Below, piece after piece: positions 1-12,300 of a stretch of 64,000 bases of DNA. The translations under genes were made by a program, and so were the position numbers. Each line of letters begins with the position of its first letter. Position 1 is the first letter of the stretch. The stretch comes from Beverwykella pulmonaria (taxonomy: Eukaryota; Ascomycota; Dothideomycetes; Pleosporales; Melanommataceae). The notes beneath the pieces are model-generated. The model saw only the letters and a list, made by a program, of their open reading frames with translations. It was not told where the DNA came from and made no database searches. The stretch is taken from contig BCHH01000006.1 of the NCBI GenBank assembly GCA_001599595.1, forward strand, positions 1,485,197-1,549,196, written 5' to 3'.

Positions 1-12
1 AAAGGTGAGGGC

Positions 13-1100
13 CTATCCGGCAATAAGCACCCAGAGGAGGAAGACTGCACACGTGGGTTAATATTGGCTCTGCTTGAGGGACACTGGGCAGACATACAGA
101 TCATCAGAACGCCAAACATTTTGGCTACTAGCCACCGGTTTCCTTGGACCCGACTCCAATACTTCATCAGTTCGCGCTGTGCGCCCTCAACGTTGTCCAC
201 CACATCTTCTGTGTTGGCGTCGATGCGCTGAATCTGCTCGCCCTGCTCTGACACCATCTGTGCTAGTTGCCCAAATATGCTCCCCAGTTCGGTAATTGTG
301 CTCTCGATCGACTCGATTGCATGCCCTCGCTGCTGGATATAGGCGTTTTGGGGTTGCGCTTCCTCCATGAGCAAGAGCTGTGCGTCTGACTGTGGGCCGC
401 CGCGTGATAAGGCGGATGATCCCGAAGGATCGAGAGAGAGCATATCCTGCTGGGCAGCATTTGTGTTGTTGAAGCCTCCGGGCGACCGGCCTCGTGATGG
501 TGTCTGATATAGGGGCGAGTCGGTCCTCGAGGGGTCTACGCCAGACTGTGCATGGGAAGCAGCGGAAGAGAGGAACTGCTCTGTCCGCGACCGTGACGCC
601 TGCATGTTCTTCGTCCGAACTTCCAGCACATCCTTAAAGCTACCGCCTACGTTCTGGAGCCTGTCCTTTAACAGCATGACCACCTGGTGACTGTGTTCGC
701 CCTCCTGATCCGCCCCCGCCTTCAACTTGGGGTGCTGTTTCGCTGTAAGTACCTGCAGTGCCTGGATCTGGCCGGACAGTTGGGCCATGTCCTGCTTTAT
801 GACGAAAGTGAGCTCATCGATCTCCACAGGCCGGTCGTCGAACAAGGTCTTGCGACGTGCCAACTGCGAAAGGCGCTCCAATTTCGCCATCGTCCCCGCG
901 ATGCCGCGCCCGATCTCTGCAGCATTGCGCGCAAACTCGGAGCGTTGGCGATGTGGTGTGCTGCCATTTGCCTCGGCCTTCTGCTGCGCAGATAGGAGAG
1001 ATTGCCGTTGCGCGCCGGTTTTGGAGTGCGCCTGTCGCCGCTGCGCCTGCGCGAGGATGGACCGGAACTCGTCGGTACGGTCCTGTATGGATACGGCCAT
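13..1100 (-). CDS. SED5: Syntaxin-5-type Qa-SNARE Sed5 (ER-Golgi and intra-Golgi fusion)
   Basis: Two exons (98-1100 and 13-44) joined by a 53-nt GTATGT...CAG intron give 344 aa, close to the usual length of fungal Sed5. The start at 1100 is supported by the N-terminal peptide MAVSIQDRTDEFRSI, whose DRTxEF core is the known Sly1-binding motif of Sed5. A helical N-terminal region follows, then a Ser-rich linker, then a Qa-SNARE helix containing LAQMVSEQGEQIQRID (about residues 275-295) with the zero-layer Gln in SEQGE. The protein ends in a tail anchor (WLVAKMFGVLMIFFLLWVLI, then AG and stop), so it should sit in Golgi membranes. The family pairs with Bet1, Bos1, Sec22, Ykt6 and Sft1. The last 32-nt exon supplies half of the anchor; without splicing the frame runs on to the window edge and the anchor is lost. 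It diverges from the gene starting at 1905. Family assignment is firm; the exon join is inferred from sequence alone. Confidence 0.93.
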
Positions 1101-1904
1101 GGCGGGCGTGTGTCTCGAGGATAATGCGGTTGAATCGGGTGGTTGTCGAGGATGGGCGTTGGGTTTCGGCGCTTCGACCGCGCAAGAGTTCCGCTGTCAG
1201 GAAAGGGCGTGCAGGCTTGGCTGCGATCAGAGCCTAGTCGATGCTCAGGTGTTGGGTATGGACCGTGAATGTGTGCACGTTATTGTTGTGAATATGCCAT
1301 GCGTGGCTCGATGGACGAACAATGGTGTTGGTGCTTAACATATCATCGACGGTGGCCTTTCAACGTGGTCCCTATTTCCCCCAGCTGTGGCGAATGTGGC
1401 TGTGGCGGCTGGTTGTTCGCTATCACGTGCCATCCCTCCTAAATGCTGGCATGAAGGACGGCTCATACGTCAATGCAGCAGGAATCGCATAACAAGATCG
1501 CCAGACCTCTTCTATCCCCACACCTCCTACACCTATCGTGCGCTACAGGTCTGCCATATCTCTATTAATCGCGCTTGCGCGAGCTCGCAACTAAGATTAA
1601 CCCTTGAACTCTGCGCCGCTCACTGTCAGCCTCGCGCCCTTGTCACCTCACCATCCTCGCGACAACACCTCTTGCTGCAGGCTCCACGCAAAGACTGTCG
1701 CCCAACCCACGCCCTCAGCCAACCTGCAGCTGCCCTGCTATTACGCGCCTCCCCGCGCCGCGACACTGTTCTCTGGTGCATCTCCTGGTTTATGCGCTGT
1801 CTAACCCAGGCTTGTCCAAGGGCATAGCCCTGAGAACGCCCCTCTCACGGAGTGGTGCTAGTAATACATAGTGATCAGCATTCATCTCCACGCCAGGAGA
1901 CGCA
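1101..1904. promoter_or_regulatory. Divergent intergenic promoter region (SED5 / 1323-aa protein)
   Basis: About 800 nt separate the divergent start codons at 1100 and 1905. ORFs overlapping this stretch have no recognisable family and disagree in frame with both genes. I see no clear TATA box, tRNA or repeat; the right half is pyrimidine-rich, as expected of a fungal 5' leader. Confidence 0.5.
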
Positions 1905-4900
1905 ATGTCTGGCCCATTCCGGTTCAACCAGCAAGACTCGAGGTCGCCGCTGTACGCGATTCCCCAGACCTCAGCTCTAGCTTTCAACTGACGTGCCTGC
2001 AGCGACCGCCCTCCGCAGAACCTCTTCCCGGCCGGGCAGCCGCCGTCGTTCAAGACCAATGTCAATCGCTCCAAGACTAAGAAATGGGTCGAGGCCAAGC
2101 CGTACTCGTATGACGGCGACGACTGGGGCGATGTTGACGAGTACGATGAATATGGCGCAGACCAGGAGCCTCAACCCCCTCAACCCGCCGCCGTGACGGG
2201 CCTGCGGCAGCCCGGTTCGCGGTTCGACCAGTCTTCGAGAAGCTTCACAGACCCTCAGCATCAAGGTCCTCCACAGCACGCGCGGAGGAATTCGTTCGAA
2301 GCAGGCGAGGAGCATCGTGCGTTTTCATCTGGAACATACCAACCCCAACAGCCCTATCCGCAACAAGCATACGGCGCTCCGGGCCAGCCCTCAGGTCCTG
2401 TGCACCCCGCCCGCCGACAAGCCAGCGCTGCCGAGTCAGATACAAGTGATACACCTCAGCATCGACGCGACTTTATCCCCGCTGCGTTGCCTCCCCCGCT
2501 CCAGACAAAGATATCACCAACGCCTGGAACCGCTTCTGGCTCTCCGCTGAACCCGAAATATCCAATCCGCAAAGGCAGCATAGATCAAATGGATTCACCT
2601 AGTGCCATGTCTCCGCGAGATCGTGCACCCAGTAATCCTACCAAGCCTCTCCCCTTTATTAGGCCTGCAGACATCTATAAACGCGTAGAAGAGGAACGCC
2701 AGCGGGAACGCACTGCATCGATGGACTCTTCGCGACCAAGCGTAGAATCCCTGTCGTCCCGACCTAGAGAAGATGTGACTTCCTCGCAGGGCTCAGAAAC
2801 TCTAGAAAAGAGCGTCGACGTTGCTAAACCATTGCAACCCCTGGAGACGGTCTCTGAGGGCAAACTCGATTTCCTCCCTGATTATAACGCCGCGGGGCAA
2901 GGCCAACAACCTAAAGCGCAACCTGACTACGACCACCAACCACCTTCTCTTCCTCAGGTTCGGCGGATATCCGCGTTTGATAACGACTTCTGGTCCGGGG
3001 ACCGGCAGCTACAGACAGATAACAACCTTGCTCATGTTGCCTCGCCTCCGGATGACCAAGGTTTTCGGTCCGTAGTGAATCAAGCATTCACTAGGAACGA
3101 CGAGCAGACGTCTGTCCCACCTACGCCTATTTCGAAATCCGACTCCGGTGTGTCCCGGAGTAACACAGAATCTACGTCTGGAATTAGCCCAATCATGAGC
3201 CGTGTTCCGAGTTCTGCTACATCGGCACTTAAAAATCGGAACAATGCTGGGGGTGATGGTAGTACGCCTATGATTGCTGAAGAAACAAGTGAAAGTAGTA
3301 CACCTGTATCCCGGCCAACATCAACCATGCTTGGAGGCACGAGTCAAATAGCCCGTAAGCCTTCTCCGACCGGCCAAGATCGCAATCTCTCCAGCACATC
3401 ACTGCCACGAAGCGGTCTAGCAACTCCCAGTCGTGGTGAGAGTCCTGCGCGGTCCCCTGCAATCGAACCGCAAAAATTCGTACCAGAATCATCAGCGCTG
3501 TACAGCTCATTGAGTCCTACATCACCCGAGAATACGGAAGGGGGCATCGGCTCTGCATATGCTACACGCGAGGCAGACATTGCTTCGGCGATGAAATCGA
3601 GCCCGACCACAGCTATACCCGAGCTAGGTGCTGCTGAAAGGGATTCACAGAATGCGTTCCTAGCCTCCCACCCGACTCCAGATTCCCTTCTGTCTGACGC
3701 AGTTCCGAGGCCACGCTCAGAATCACCCGGAAAGGGACGCGTTCAGGAATTGGCTGGAAAGTTCGGAGACGTTTCGCACTCACGCCGGGGCTCCACGCAG
3801 TCAAATGCCTCGGGAAATAGCGTCCAGTCTTGGGAGAGAAGCCCAGAGCATTCGCGCCCTTCGTCCCCTACGAAGCCAACCACAAGCAGACCCAACAGTC
3901 CAACAAAACAGGACCCAAGCGGGAGGCCAACCGCAGGGCGCGAGGCTAGCTTCAGGCCTAAATTGCCTGGACAATGGGAGTCGTATGCAACTACACAACC
4001 AACTCCATCAGATCAGGAAGACAGGGACATGCAACTAACAGATGACAAACCACTGACCCTGGAAGGCCATCAAGTGCTTTCGCCGCTTGACGAGGTTGAT
4101 TTGACCCCAACAACGGCTAAACACCCAGTCTCAGCTACTGATCCTTCCAAATCATCTTCCCCACCTTCTGATGCCCTCGCAGCATTGAAGGCGGCTGGGA
4201 CTGCCATGGGTGACGCCATTCAAGCGTCTGTTGGACTTGGCTCTTCCTCAGCACATCCTTCGCAGGACCGTGAAGGGGAGGACCAGGGCCGATCGCATGG
4301 AGATGTGTATCTATCCCAACCTCTGCGACTTGAACAAACAGCGTCATCTAATTCGAGCATATCACCTGCCCCCCTGGCGAAAGACTCCCCTAAGTCCGAT
4401 GACTTGCCACCACCACCTCCCTTAAAAGAGACGAGCCCAGAACCATTTGCATCTTCAAGTCAACAGCAGACGCCCGTAAGACCTACGATCATCCCGCAGC
4501 TCAGCACTGAAGTATCCACACATGACCAGGAGAGCGATAGGCTTCGAAAGGAGATAGTTGCGAGTCTTACACAGCAGAAGACTTCAGATACAGAGCAGAA
4601 TGTACCGTCGCTCCAGCCTACTGTTGTACCTGAGCCGAACCGTGCAAGTTCCATCTTGCCTAGCGAATACGACAGCTATTGGGCGGACGGTAATCGTGCT
4701 TCCCTTCCACCATCCAATGATCTTGGTCACAATGTTTCAGAATATCCTCAAACGACCACAGATCAACCTCCTGTCGCTGCGAGGTCCGCAACATCCGAGC
4801 TTTCAGACTCTACCCATCCACCAGTTCTCAACCACCATTTCAGCTGGGAAGGTGACAAATCTCACCTTGCTTCGTCAGAGGAACAAGTACAAACGGGGGC

Positions 4901-5927
4901 AGATGCTCAGACATTAAAAAATCTCAAGGAAGAGAAAGAGGTTGCATCGTCGACTGACACCGAGAAAGTGTCCAGCCAGTCTTTCCAAGGCATTCAAGAC
5001 CCTTACTTTGGGCCTAGTCATATTGCTGCTGTCACCAAGCCGGACCCTGTGAATGAGCCTGATATTGCAGTGCGATCACCAACACCTCCCCCGAGCTCCG
5101 AGAAACCAATTTCAAGTCCCAAACGGGCTGACACTGTCAAAGAAGAGCCTCATCCATCTGGACTTCATGTTGTCAACACTGAGGTGGACCCTGAAGCAGT
5201 CGACATGCCTCCCCGTCTGAGCGCCCAAACATCGCCAGTCTCACAGCCGCCACTAGCGAACCCAGGAGAATCTGCAGTTCCCCGAGTACTACAGGAGCCT
5301 CACGAAACGATGCCTTCAGCTCCTGTTCAAGGTTTAGCAACTGGGTCATCAACTACGCAAGAGCATGTTGCCAAGTCACCTGCGTTAGATAAACCGTTGA
5401 AATTTCAAGAAATTGTAACAATGAAGTCACCATCGGAGCGCATCGCCACCTATAACAAGACTCGTGACTATTGGGCACATGCCGATCATGGCCTGAATGA
5501 CTGGATTGCTTCCGCAGTAGCTTCAAATCCTCAACTCGCATCGCAGACGCCTCAACATCGACCCACAGTTGTGACTGCCACTACCTCACGTCACAAGGCA
5601 ACAGGATCTCTGTCACTTTTTGGAAAGAAGGATGGGTCAAGCAACAATCAAACTCCAACGGCTCCCCACTATGAACAGCAAGCACCATCTACTCCTATTT
5701 CATCAGGTGCCCCAAGCGAGACACGCCCTCAGAACTCCAGCGCAGGGCCATCTGGAGGGAGGAGTGCGAGCCATGGAATGCAAACAAAAGGCAAAGATCT
5801 TCTACACACTGCAGGGGTTCTTGGAGGTAAAGGCCTTGGCAAAGGCATGACAAGCGCGAAGGGGTTCTTTGCCAAGGGCAAAAGCCGATTCAAGGGAAGC
5901 GGAAGTGGCGACAAGGTAGATAACTAA
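1905..5927 (+). CDS. Large disordered Ser/Pro-rich conserved fungal protein, function unknown
   Basis: Probable two-exon gene. Exon 1 (1905-1951) is joined to exon 2 (2003-5927) by a 51-nt intron with a GTACGC donor, a CTGAC branch-like site and a GCAG acceptor, giving 1323 aa. The long uninterrupted frame alone has no good ATG near its 5' end. The short first exon supplies ATG and joins in phase to a well-formed N-terminus, KTKKWVEAKPYSYDGDDWGD (about residues 38-57), which looks like a conserved fungal motif followed by an acidic stretch. The next roughly 1100 residues are Ser/Pro/Thr-rich and low in complexity, with many SP/TP dipeptides that suggest phosphorylation. An ordered-looking segment near residues 1147-1190 (KFQEIVTMKSPSERI, then RDYWAHADHGLNDWI) precedes a Gly/Lys-rich basic C-terminus. 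There are no membrane segments. It may be a scaffold protein, but that is inference; no biochemical role can be read from the sequence. Confidence 0.8.
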
Positions 5928-6301
5928 TTTCCTCTCACATATGACGACTTTCTTTCATTTCCTACACATGACGGGCAGAGACTGCTAGTACCTCACAATT
6001 TTCCTTCTTTCATTCCAGACATGTGGATTACGACAGATGGTTGGATCTTCTGGTGACCTTGTGGCTTTGGGTTTTCCTAGCTCTTGGGCGTTGTGATCAA
6101 TTTCTCCCTACATTTCAACTTCATGACATATCGGCCCTGACAACCCTTTGTAACGTGTCAATCATCTTTGTGTAAGATTAGGGCCATGAAACATTTTTTC
6201 CTTGACAACTATTAAAATGTTAATCGTATTGTCGCTCCTGCCGTCCCAACCACTCAAAGTACACGTGTTGATAGGTGATGTAGGCCACTCGACCGGAATC
6301 C
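5928..6301. other. Intergenic region between two co-oriented large genes
   Basis: 374 nt holding the 3' flank of the 1323-aa gene and the promoter of the 2187-aa gene. It is T-rich in its left half. No ORF, RNA or repeat is recognisable. Confidence 0.5.
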
Positions 6302-9300
6302 ATGTCATCGTCCCGAGAAGCTTCCGAGGAGCCCGAACTGGTATCGACAACAACGCCGGAAAGGGGAGCTAGGATGTCGACAGATTTTGAAAGCCCCAAG
6401 GAGGGAAAGAAGAAGCGGCGATTGTCGTCTCCATTTCATCGTTCGAGCCGCTCTAGGTCGCGGCCGTCGAGTATCGTTCTTCCCAAGAACGCTCACTTTG
6501 ACTTTGGTTCCGGCTCTACGCCCAAAAACACCCCACCCCGCGAAACACCTCCAGCCGAAGGTACTCGACCACACTCTTTCCACGCGCCAGACTCGTGGAA
6601 CGTCATTCCAGATTCTCATCAGCATCAGGAACCAACGGGACACCCGACGCCACCTCGAGGAGGCGGTTTGCAACCACCTGAGCGACTGGGGGTTCTTCCT
6701 TCGCCAGCAAAGAGCGCGTTCTCGCTTCCGCAAGACAGAGATGGGTACGAGATCCCGCCGGTTCCGCCAATACCGGATGGGATGGAGGAGCGGCAACAGC
6801 GTCGAGAGAGCCAGGAGAGTATGAGACAGCACAGGGTCATTGATTCGATTGTCAGATATTCGACTCCTCCAGCCATGGATCTAGAAGCGTCAAGACATCT
6901 AGACGAGGCTACATTCAAGGATGCGCCGCCTCCTTCCACTACGGAAAGTTCGGGACTCCAGGGCCCTGCTGCGTCTGCTGCTAAAGAAGCTGATCCTCTG
7001 GATACGCAAATTCCGAAGGACAGTTTGAAGATGCTAGCACCCAGGCTGACAGGAGGTAATGATGGTCTACTGAAGCCAAATAACAACACCTCGCCACCTC
7101 GCTCGGTGCCAGTGCTTCAACAGATGGACGACGACGACGATGACCTGCCGCCGCAATTGACCTATGAGCCACCCCAGCCATTCTACCAGGAGCCGGACAT
7201 TTCGCCTCCTATGGGCCCCAGTGTGCCTGCTGCCGGCGAGTTTTCGCCTGTGATCTCGTCTATAGGGCTGGATAACATAGACGAGAGCGAGGACGAGGCT
7301 GAGAGAGCCCCTCATCTAGATCTCGGGCCTTTGATGCTGATAGTACAACATGCCAAAGGCGATGTAAGTCCAATGATTCCAGCAGCAACGCTGGCAGTTG
7401 TCCATAATGATGATACAAGCGATGGCGCGCAAGCACCAGTTGTGGGGAGCAACGATGTCGCCAAAGCCAATAGGGCTAGTGCGGACTGGGTGCGGCTGGG
7501 GTGCGAAGAAACGGGCGCTGGCGACGTGGCGTTCCACACACCCCATGCTCACGAAAACGAGGCAACAACGCCGACGAAGAAAGGTGAAGGCGCACAGTTG
7601 GACACGCCGGACCTAAGGCAGACGAGCGACGATGGTGGAGCCGCTAGAGTTGCTGGAGTTGCTGGAGCTGCAGGAGTTGCTGGAGTTGTTGGGGTTGCTG
7701 GGGCCGCAGTCGAGGCACTCTCCGCCCCCACGGTAGACGCGAACTCGTTAGCGGTCGAAGCTCAGACCCATACGAGCGCGGGCGGCGTGAAAACTGCGCC
7801 ACCTCAAGCTGCAGGCATCGCGACACATCACCGTCTCTCAGCTTCTCCCTATCAGGTTCTTCACGCTGTGCAATACAATGCACAGTCGCGCTCGTCCTTG
7901 GACTCGTGGGAGCAGGACAGTTTCGCTCCGTCGCAATCGGATGGCAGCCAACTTGGCGACAGACACGACGAGACCGACGTCCCGCCCGTGCCCCTGATTC
8001 CCCCGGCCAATATGGTCCAGCTGGAAGACAAAACACCACAACAGCAGTATCCGGAGCCAGAGCAACCAACATTCAATTTTGCAGCCTCAAACAACCCTTC
8101 TAGAGAGCATCCGCTCATTTCCAACCCCGGCCAGCAGGAAACAAATCCATCGCCCAAGGCTGAGGCGGCAACCTCCGAGAGCCACAAACGTTCGCAATCA
8201 CTTCTCTCTGTAATCTCATCCATGGTCCCAGGAGACGGTGTTTCAATTTCATCCGCTTCGAGTCAGGCTGGGAGGTCGAGGCCATCTAGTGCGACTCGCC
8301 AACCACAAGGATCCTCCGCAAAGAGCTCGCCCATCCCAGCACAGATAGTGGAAGAATCTGCCCCCAGTGAGCACCAAACAGCAGCCATTCCCATGAATGA
8401 CGATTACGACCTTTATGCGGACCAAAACGGGATAGTAAAGGACGTCCACGACGAAAGAGGTCAACCGCTGCGGGTTGCAGCTGTTCCAATACCAGATACA
8501 ACACAACCGACACAGCCATCCAAGTTCGGAGCCGCGAGAATGGTAGCTGTGCCCGCCCCTCAGGAGGAGGACACCAGGAGGTACAGTGACGAGCGGCCAA
8601 TGAGCTTCATATCTGGTCCTCGAGACGCCAATGGCAGGCCCCAAGACGAGATCAACACCTCAGAATCAGAAGTAGCAAAAGGCAATATCCCACCTGTTCC
8701 TCAGATCCCTAACCACCAACTACATGGACATCCTCAGACGAGGCCCAATGAGACAGTATACACTGCAACACCCCCACCTCAACCTGGACCACAGCCCAAT
8801 GAAGAGCATCAACAACAGCATCCCGCGATTGGACTTGCACGGCAACATACTGTCTCTCCTATCCCTAGCAGTCTGCGCTCAGAACAGGTTAGAACTCCTC
8901 CACATAGCCATGTTTCTCCGCCGCCACCGAGCAATGCTTCTCCTCCACCGCAACCCTCTCCCCCATCTGCCCTTTCTGAAAGGCCACTCCTGCATGAAAT
9001 AAGAATGCAAAGCCCGATTCAAATTCCTCCTCTTCAGGATCCCAGGTTGCAGAGCCCTCCGCTACAAGACCTCAAGATGCAAGGCCCCCCGCTACAAGAC
9101 CCAAGAATGCAAGGCTCTCCTCTTCAAGACCCAAGAATGCAAAGGCCCTCGATACAAGATCCCAGGATGCAAAGCACTACGATACAAGATCCAAGAATGC
9201 AAGGCTATACAGCTCAAGATCCAAGACTACAGGATCCAAGACTACAGGATCCAAGACTACAGGATCCAAGATTCCAGGATCCAAGACTTCAGGACCCAAG

Positions 9301-12300
9301 ACTTCAGGACCCAAGACTTCAGGACCCAAGACTTCAGGACCCAAGACTTCAGGACCCAAGATTTCAGGACCCAAGATTTCAGGACCCAAGACTTCAAACT
9401 CTTCCAGCTCTAGATCCCAGAATGCAAGATCCCCGCATGCAAGATCCTCGGTCGCCTCAGGATCCAAAGAAGTGGGACCCTCGTCTGATGGGAGATCCTC
9501 GAACGCAAGGTGCCGCTTCAGCTCAGCCAAACCCACAAAATCCTCGAATCCAGGCCCAAAAACCAAGACAGGCGTATAATCCAATGCCTCGTATGTTTGG
9601 GCAGCCGGCTGGGCCACCCAGAAATCAATATGAGCTTCAACAGCAGCAGATGCAACGCCAAGTTGTTGATCCGCGCCAAGTAATTAATCCACGCCTACGT
9701 GACGCTGAGCATCGACTTCCGGGTGTTGGACCCGCCCAGTCCAGCTCTCAGCCACCCAGACAAGAAGAGAAAGGGTCATCTCGCCCCAAACTTGGATCGG
9801 TATTCAAGAGCCTTGGTGGCAAATCCAATTCGAGCACTCCACAATCCTCGCAGCAGCCAACCACAAGTATTGACCCGAGCCTCTCAGTTCCTGGAGAACC
9901 AATGCGCAGTACTTCCTACCAGTCAAGTGTAGGGGACCTCCCGAACGAGGAAGTTGTAGCCAAAAAGAAGGAGAGAAGGTCCAGTGCTTTTGGTTCATTA
10001 TCAAATCGGCCTCAGAGTGTCGGAACCGAATCACATATTAGCCAAGACAGCACTAGAGTCCAAGCAGCAGACTCACGTCTCGATTTGAGGTATCCATCCA
10101 GCCCAGCACCATTCAAGGGCATTCCGCCATTGCAACACCCGCAGGGAGCACCTGCTCCTCCCCAGCAACCACAGCCCCAGCGCATGTCCACGTCGGCAGT
10201 ACCTGAAGCTGGGAAGAAGAAAAGGTTTTCTTCATTAGGCAACTTATTTCATCGAAGCGGAACAACCGGCCACTCCATCCCGACCAAGGTCAAATTATCG
10301 AAGGAGGAGAAGAAATTGCAAAAGGCCCAGAAGCATTCCACAGTGCCTCAGATGCAGTCGCCACCATCGCAGCCATGGCCCCAACAGCAACAGTCACTGA
10401 GGGCTCAGCAATACAGTATGCAATATGGTCCACCTCCACCTACAGCTACGCGTCCATTTCCAGGCATGCAAGGCATTGGACCTCAGAGTCTGTCTCCTCA
10501 GACTATGACGCCCGTATCGCCGCAGGGAGGCTACCCTCAAGGAATACCTCCGCACTTAATGCAACAACAGGCCTATCAACAGCAGCTACAACAACAACAA
10601 CAACAACAACAGCAGCAGCAGCAGCAGCAGCAGCAAGCTTCGCAACAGATGCCGCCGCAACAGATTCCACCACAACAGACGCCACCGCAACAGATGCCAC
10701 CGCAACGGATGCCACCGCAACAGACGCCATCGCAACAAATGCCACTGCAACAGACGCCATCGCAACAAATGCCACTGCAACAGACGCCATCGCAACAGAT
10801 GCCACCGCAACAGCAGATGCAGCCCCAGCGACCCGCACCCAACGGGTCTGCATATATTACGACCAGACAAATTGCTCAGACTCAGCAATTGCAAAGGCCA
10901 ATGCCCCAAGCATCGCAGTCTGTTCAAGACTTCCGTCATAGCATATCTGCTTCTAATCCATCCTTCGAGAATTCCATCCACCGATCTGAGACTACAGGCC
11001 ATGCTCCTCCTAGTGGTTATTACAAGCCTGACAGCAAACTCATAGACGGCGGACATGGCGCACCAGGCTTAGCCGCCGCCGATCAGCAACAGCAACAGCA
11101 AGCCGTCCCAACCCAGCCCCCTGCTAATTTACGGAGTGTATCTTCGCCATCTCCAAGTCAGATTCCCCATACAGTGACCCCAGTCTCACAGCGCCGCGTA
11201 AGTTCTCCTTCGACAGAACCACAATACGAGACACCTCAAATTCCCGCAGCATACAATCATGTTGCGGGAGTTTTCACGTCGCCTATTATCCAGCCGCCCG
11301 CTCAGAACCCCCAAGCTGCTCGTTCTTCCCCGACTCCAAACGGCAACACGTTTAGCCGACAATACTCGGATCCAAACATGCAACCGATCTCACCTCAAGT
11401 GTCTGAGCAGTCACAAATGCCGCCGAACGAGCGGACTCACTCTAACTCGAGTGTTGCTTCGGTGGTTTCGCCGATTTCAAATCCATCACCTGGCATGCCA
11501 TCCGCGCAGCCTATATCGAATCAAAAGCCCCAGAAGCCAAGGATGACCAGCATTTCCGAAGCCACAAATCAAGAACGTCAATGGAATCTGAATGTGCGTG
11601 AAGGAGCTACCGAGCAAGAGATTGTTCGTGCCCGCCATCAGCAGTATATGGAACAGCGATTGGCTGCCCAGCAACAGCTGCATGCCGAAAGGACTAGACA
11701 ATCTCCCTCGCCACACCCATCTCATCAGAGTCAATCACCAAGCCCTCGTCCGCCAATAAACCAGCAGCAATCTCAGCAATTTCAGCAACCTCAGCAACCT
11801 CAGCAGCAACCTCAACAGCAACCTCAACAGCAACCCCAACAGCAACCTCAACAGCAACTTCAACAACAACCTCAACAGCAACCTCAGCAGCAACCTCAGC
11901 AGCCTCAGCAGGCCCCACCCAGCGCAGCGCAGGTTGCTGGAGGTTTCCGCGAGGTCTTACCACGCAGCTCGCCGCACCCAATGTCCCAAACACCACATCA
12001 ACCGATCCCTAACCACGTTTCGCGGGAACAACAGCATTCTCCTGCTTCTTCTAATAGTCCTCATCAACCCCATCCATCCCATACTCCGTCAGACCAGGGT
12101 GTGCAACCTTCGGCATACCCTCTACCCACCTCGCCAATCTCAGCCAGTGCAAGAAGTCCTGTCAACGCTCTTGCAGATGCTCTCCCGCCTCCGCCTCCGC
12201 CTCCGCCAAAAATACCTCACAGTCCAATGCAACCGACTTTCAATGCTAACCAATATCCGGCGCCCGTCCACCAACAGCAGGTCGAACAACAGCTGCAACA

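Noticed and set aside
687..1338. Plus-strand ORFs of 102-203 codons
   Set aside because: They are antisense shadows of SED5, whose frame has the DRTxEF peptide, the SNARE helix and the tail anchor.
6305..7089. Minus-strand ORFs of about 150-175 codons
   Set aside because: Antisense shadows of the 2187-codon gene; Arg/Trp-rich and without motifs.
10375..10941. Plus-strand ORF with a long Thr/Ala/Asp repeat, and antisense Cys/Gly or Leu-rich repeat ORFs
   Set aside because: These arise from reading the CAA/CAG and PQQ repeats of the 2187-aa gene in other frames; the repeat units are in-frame in the large gene.
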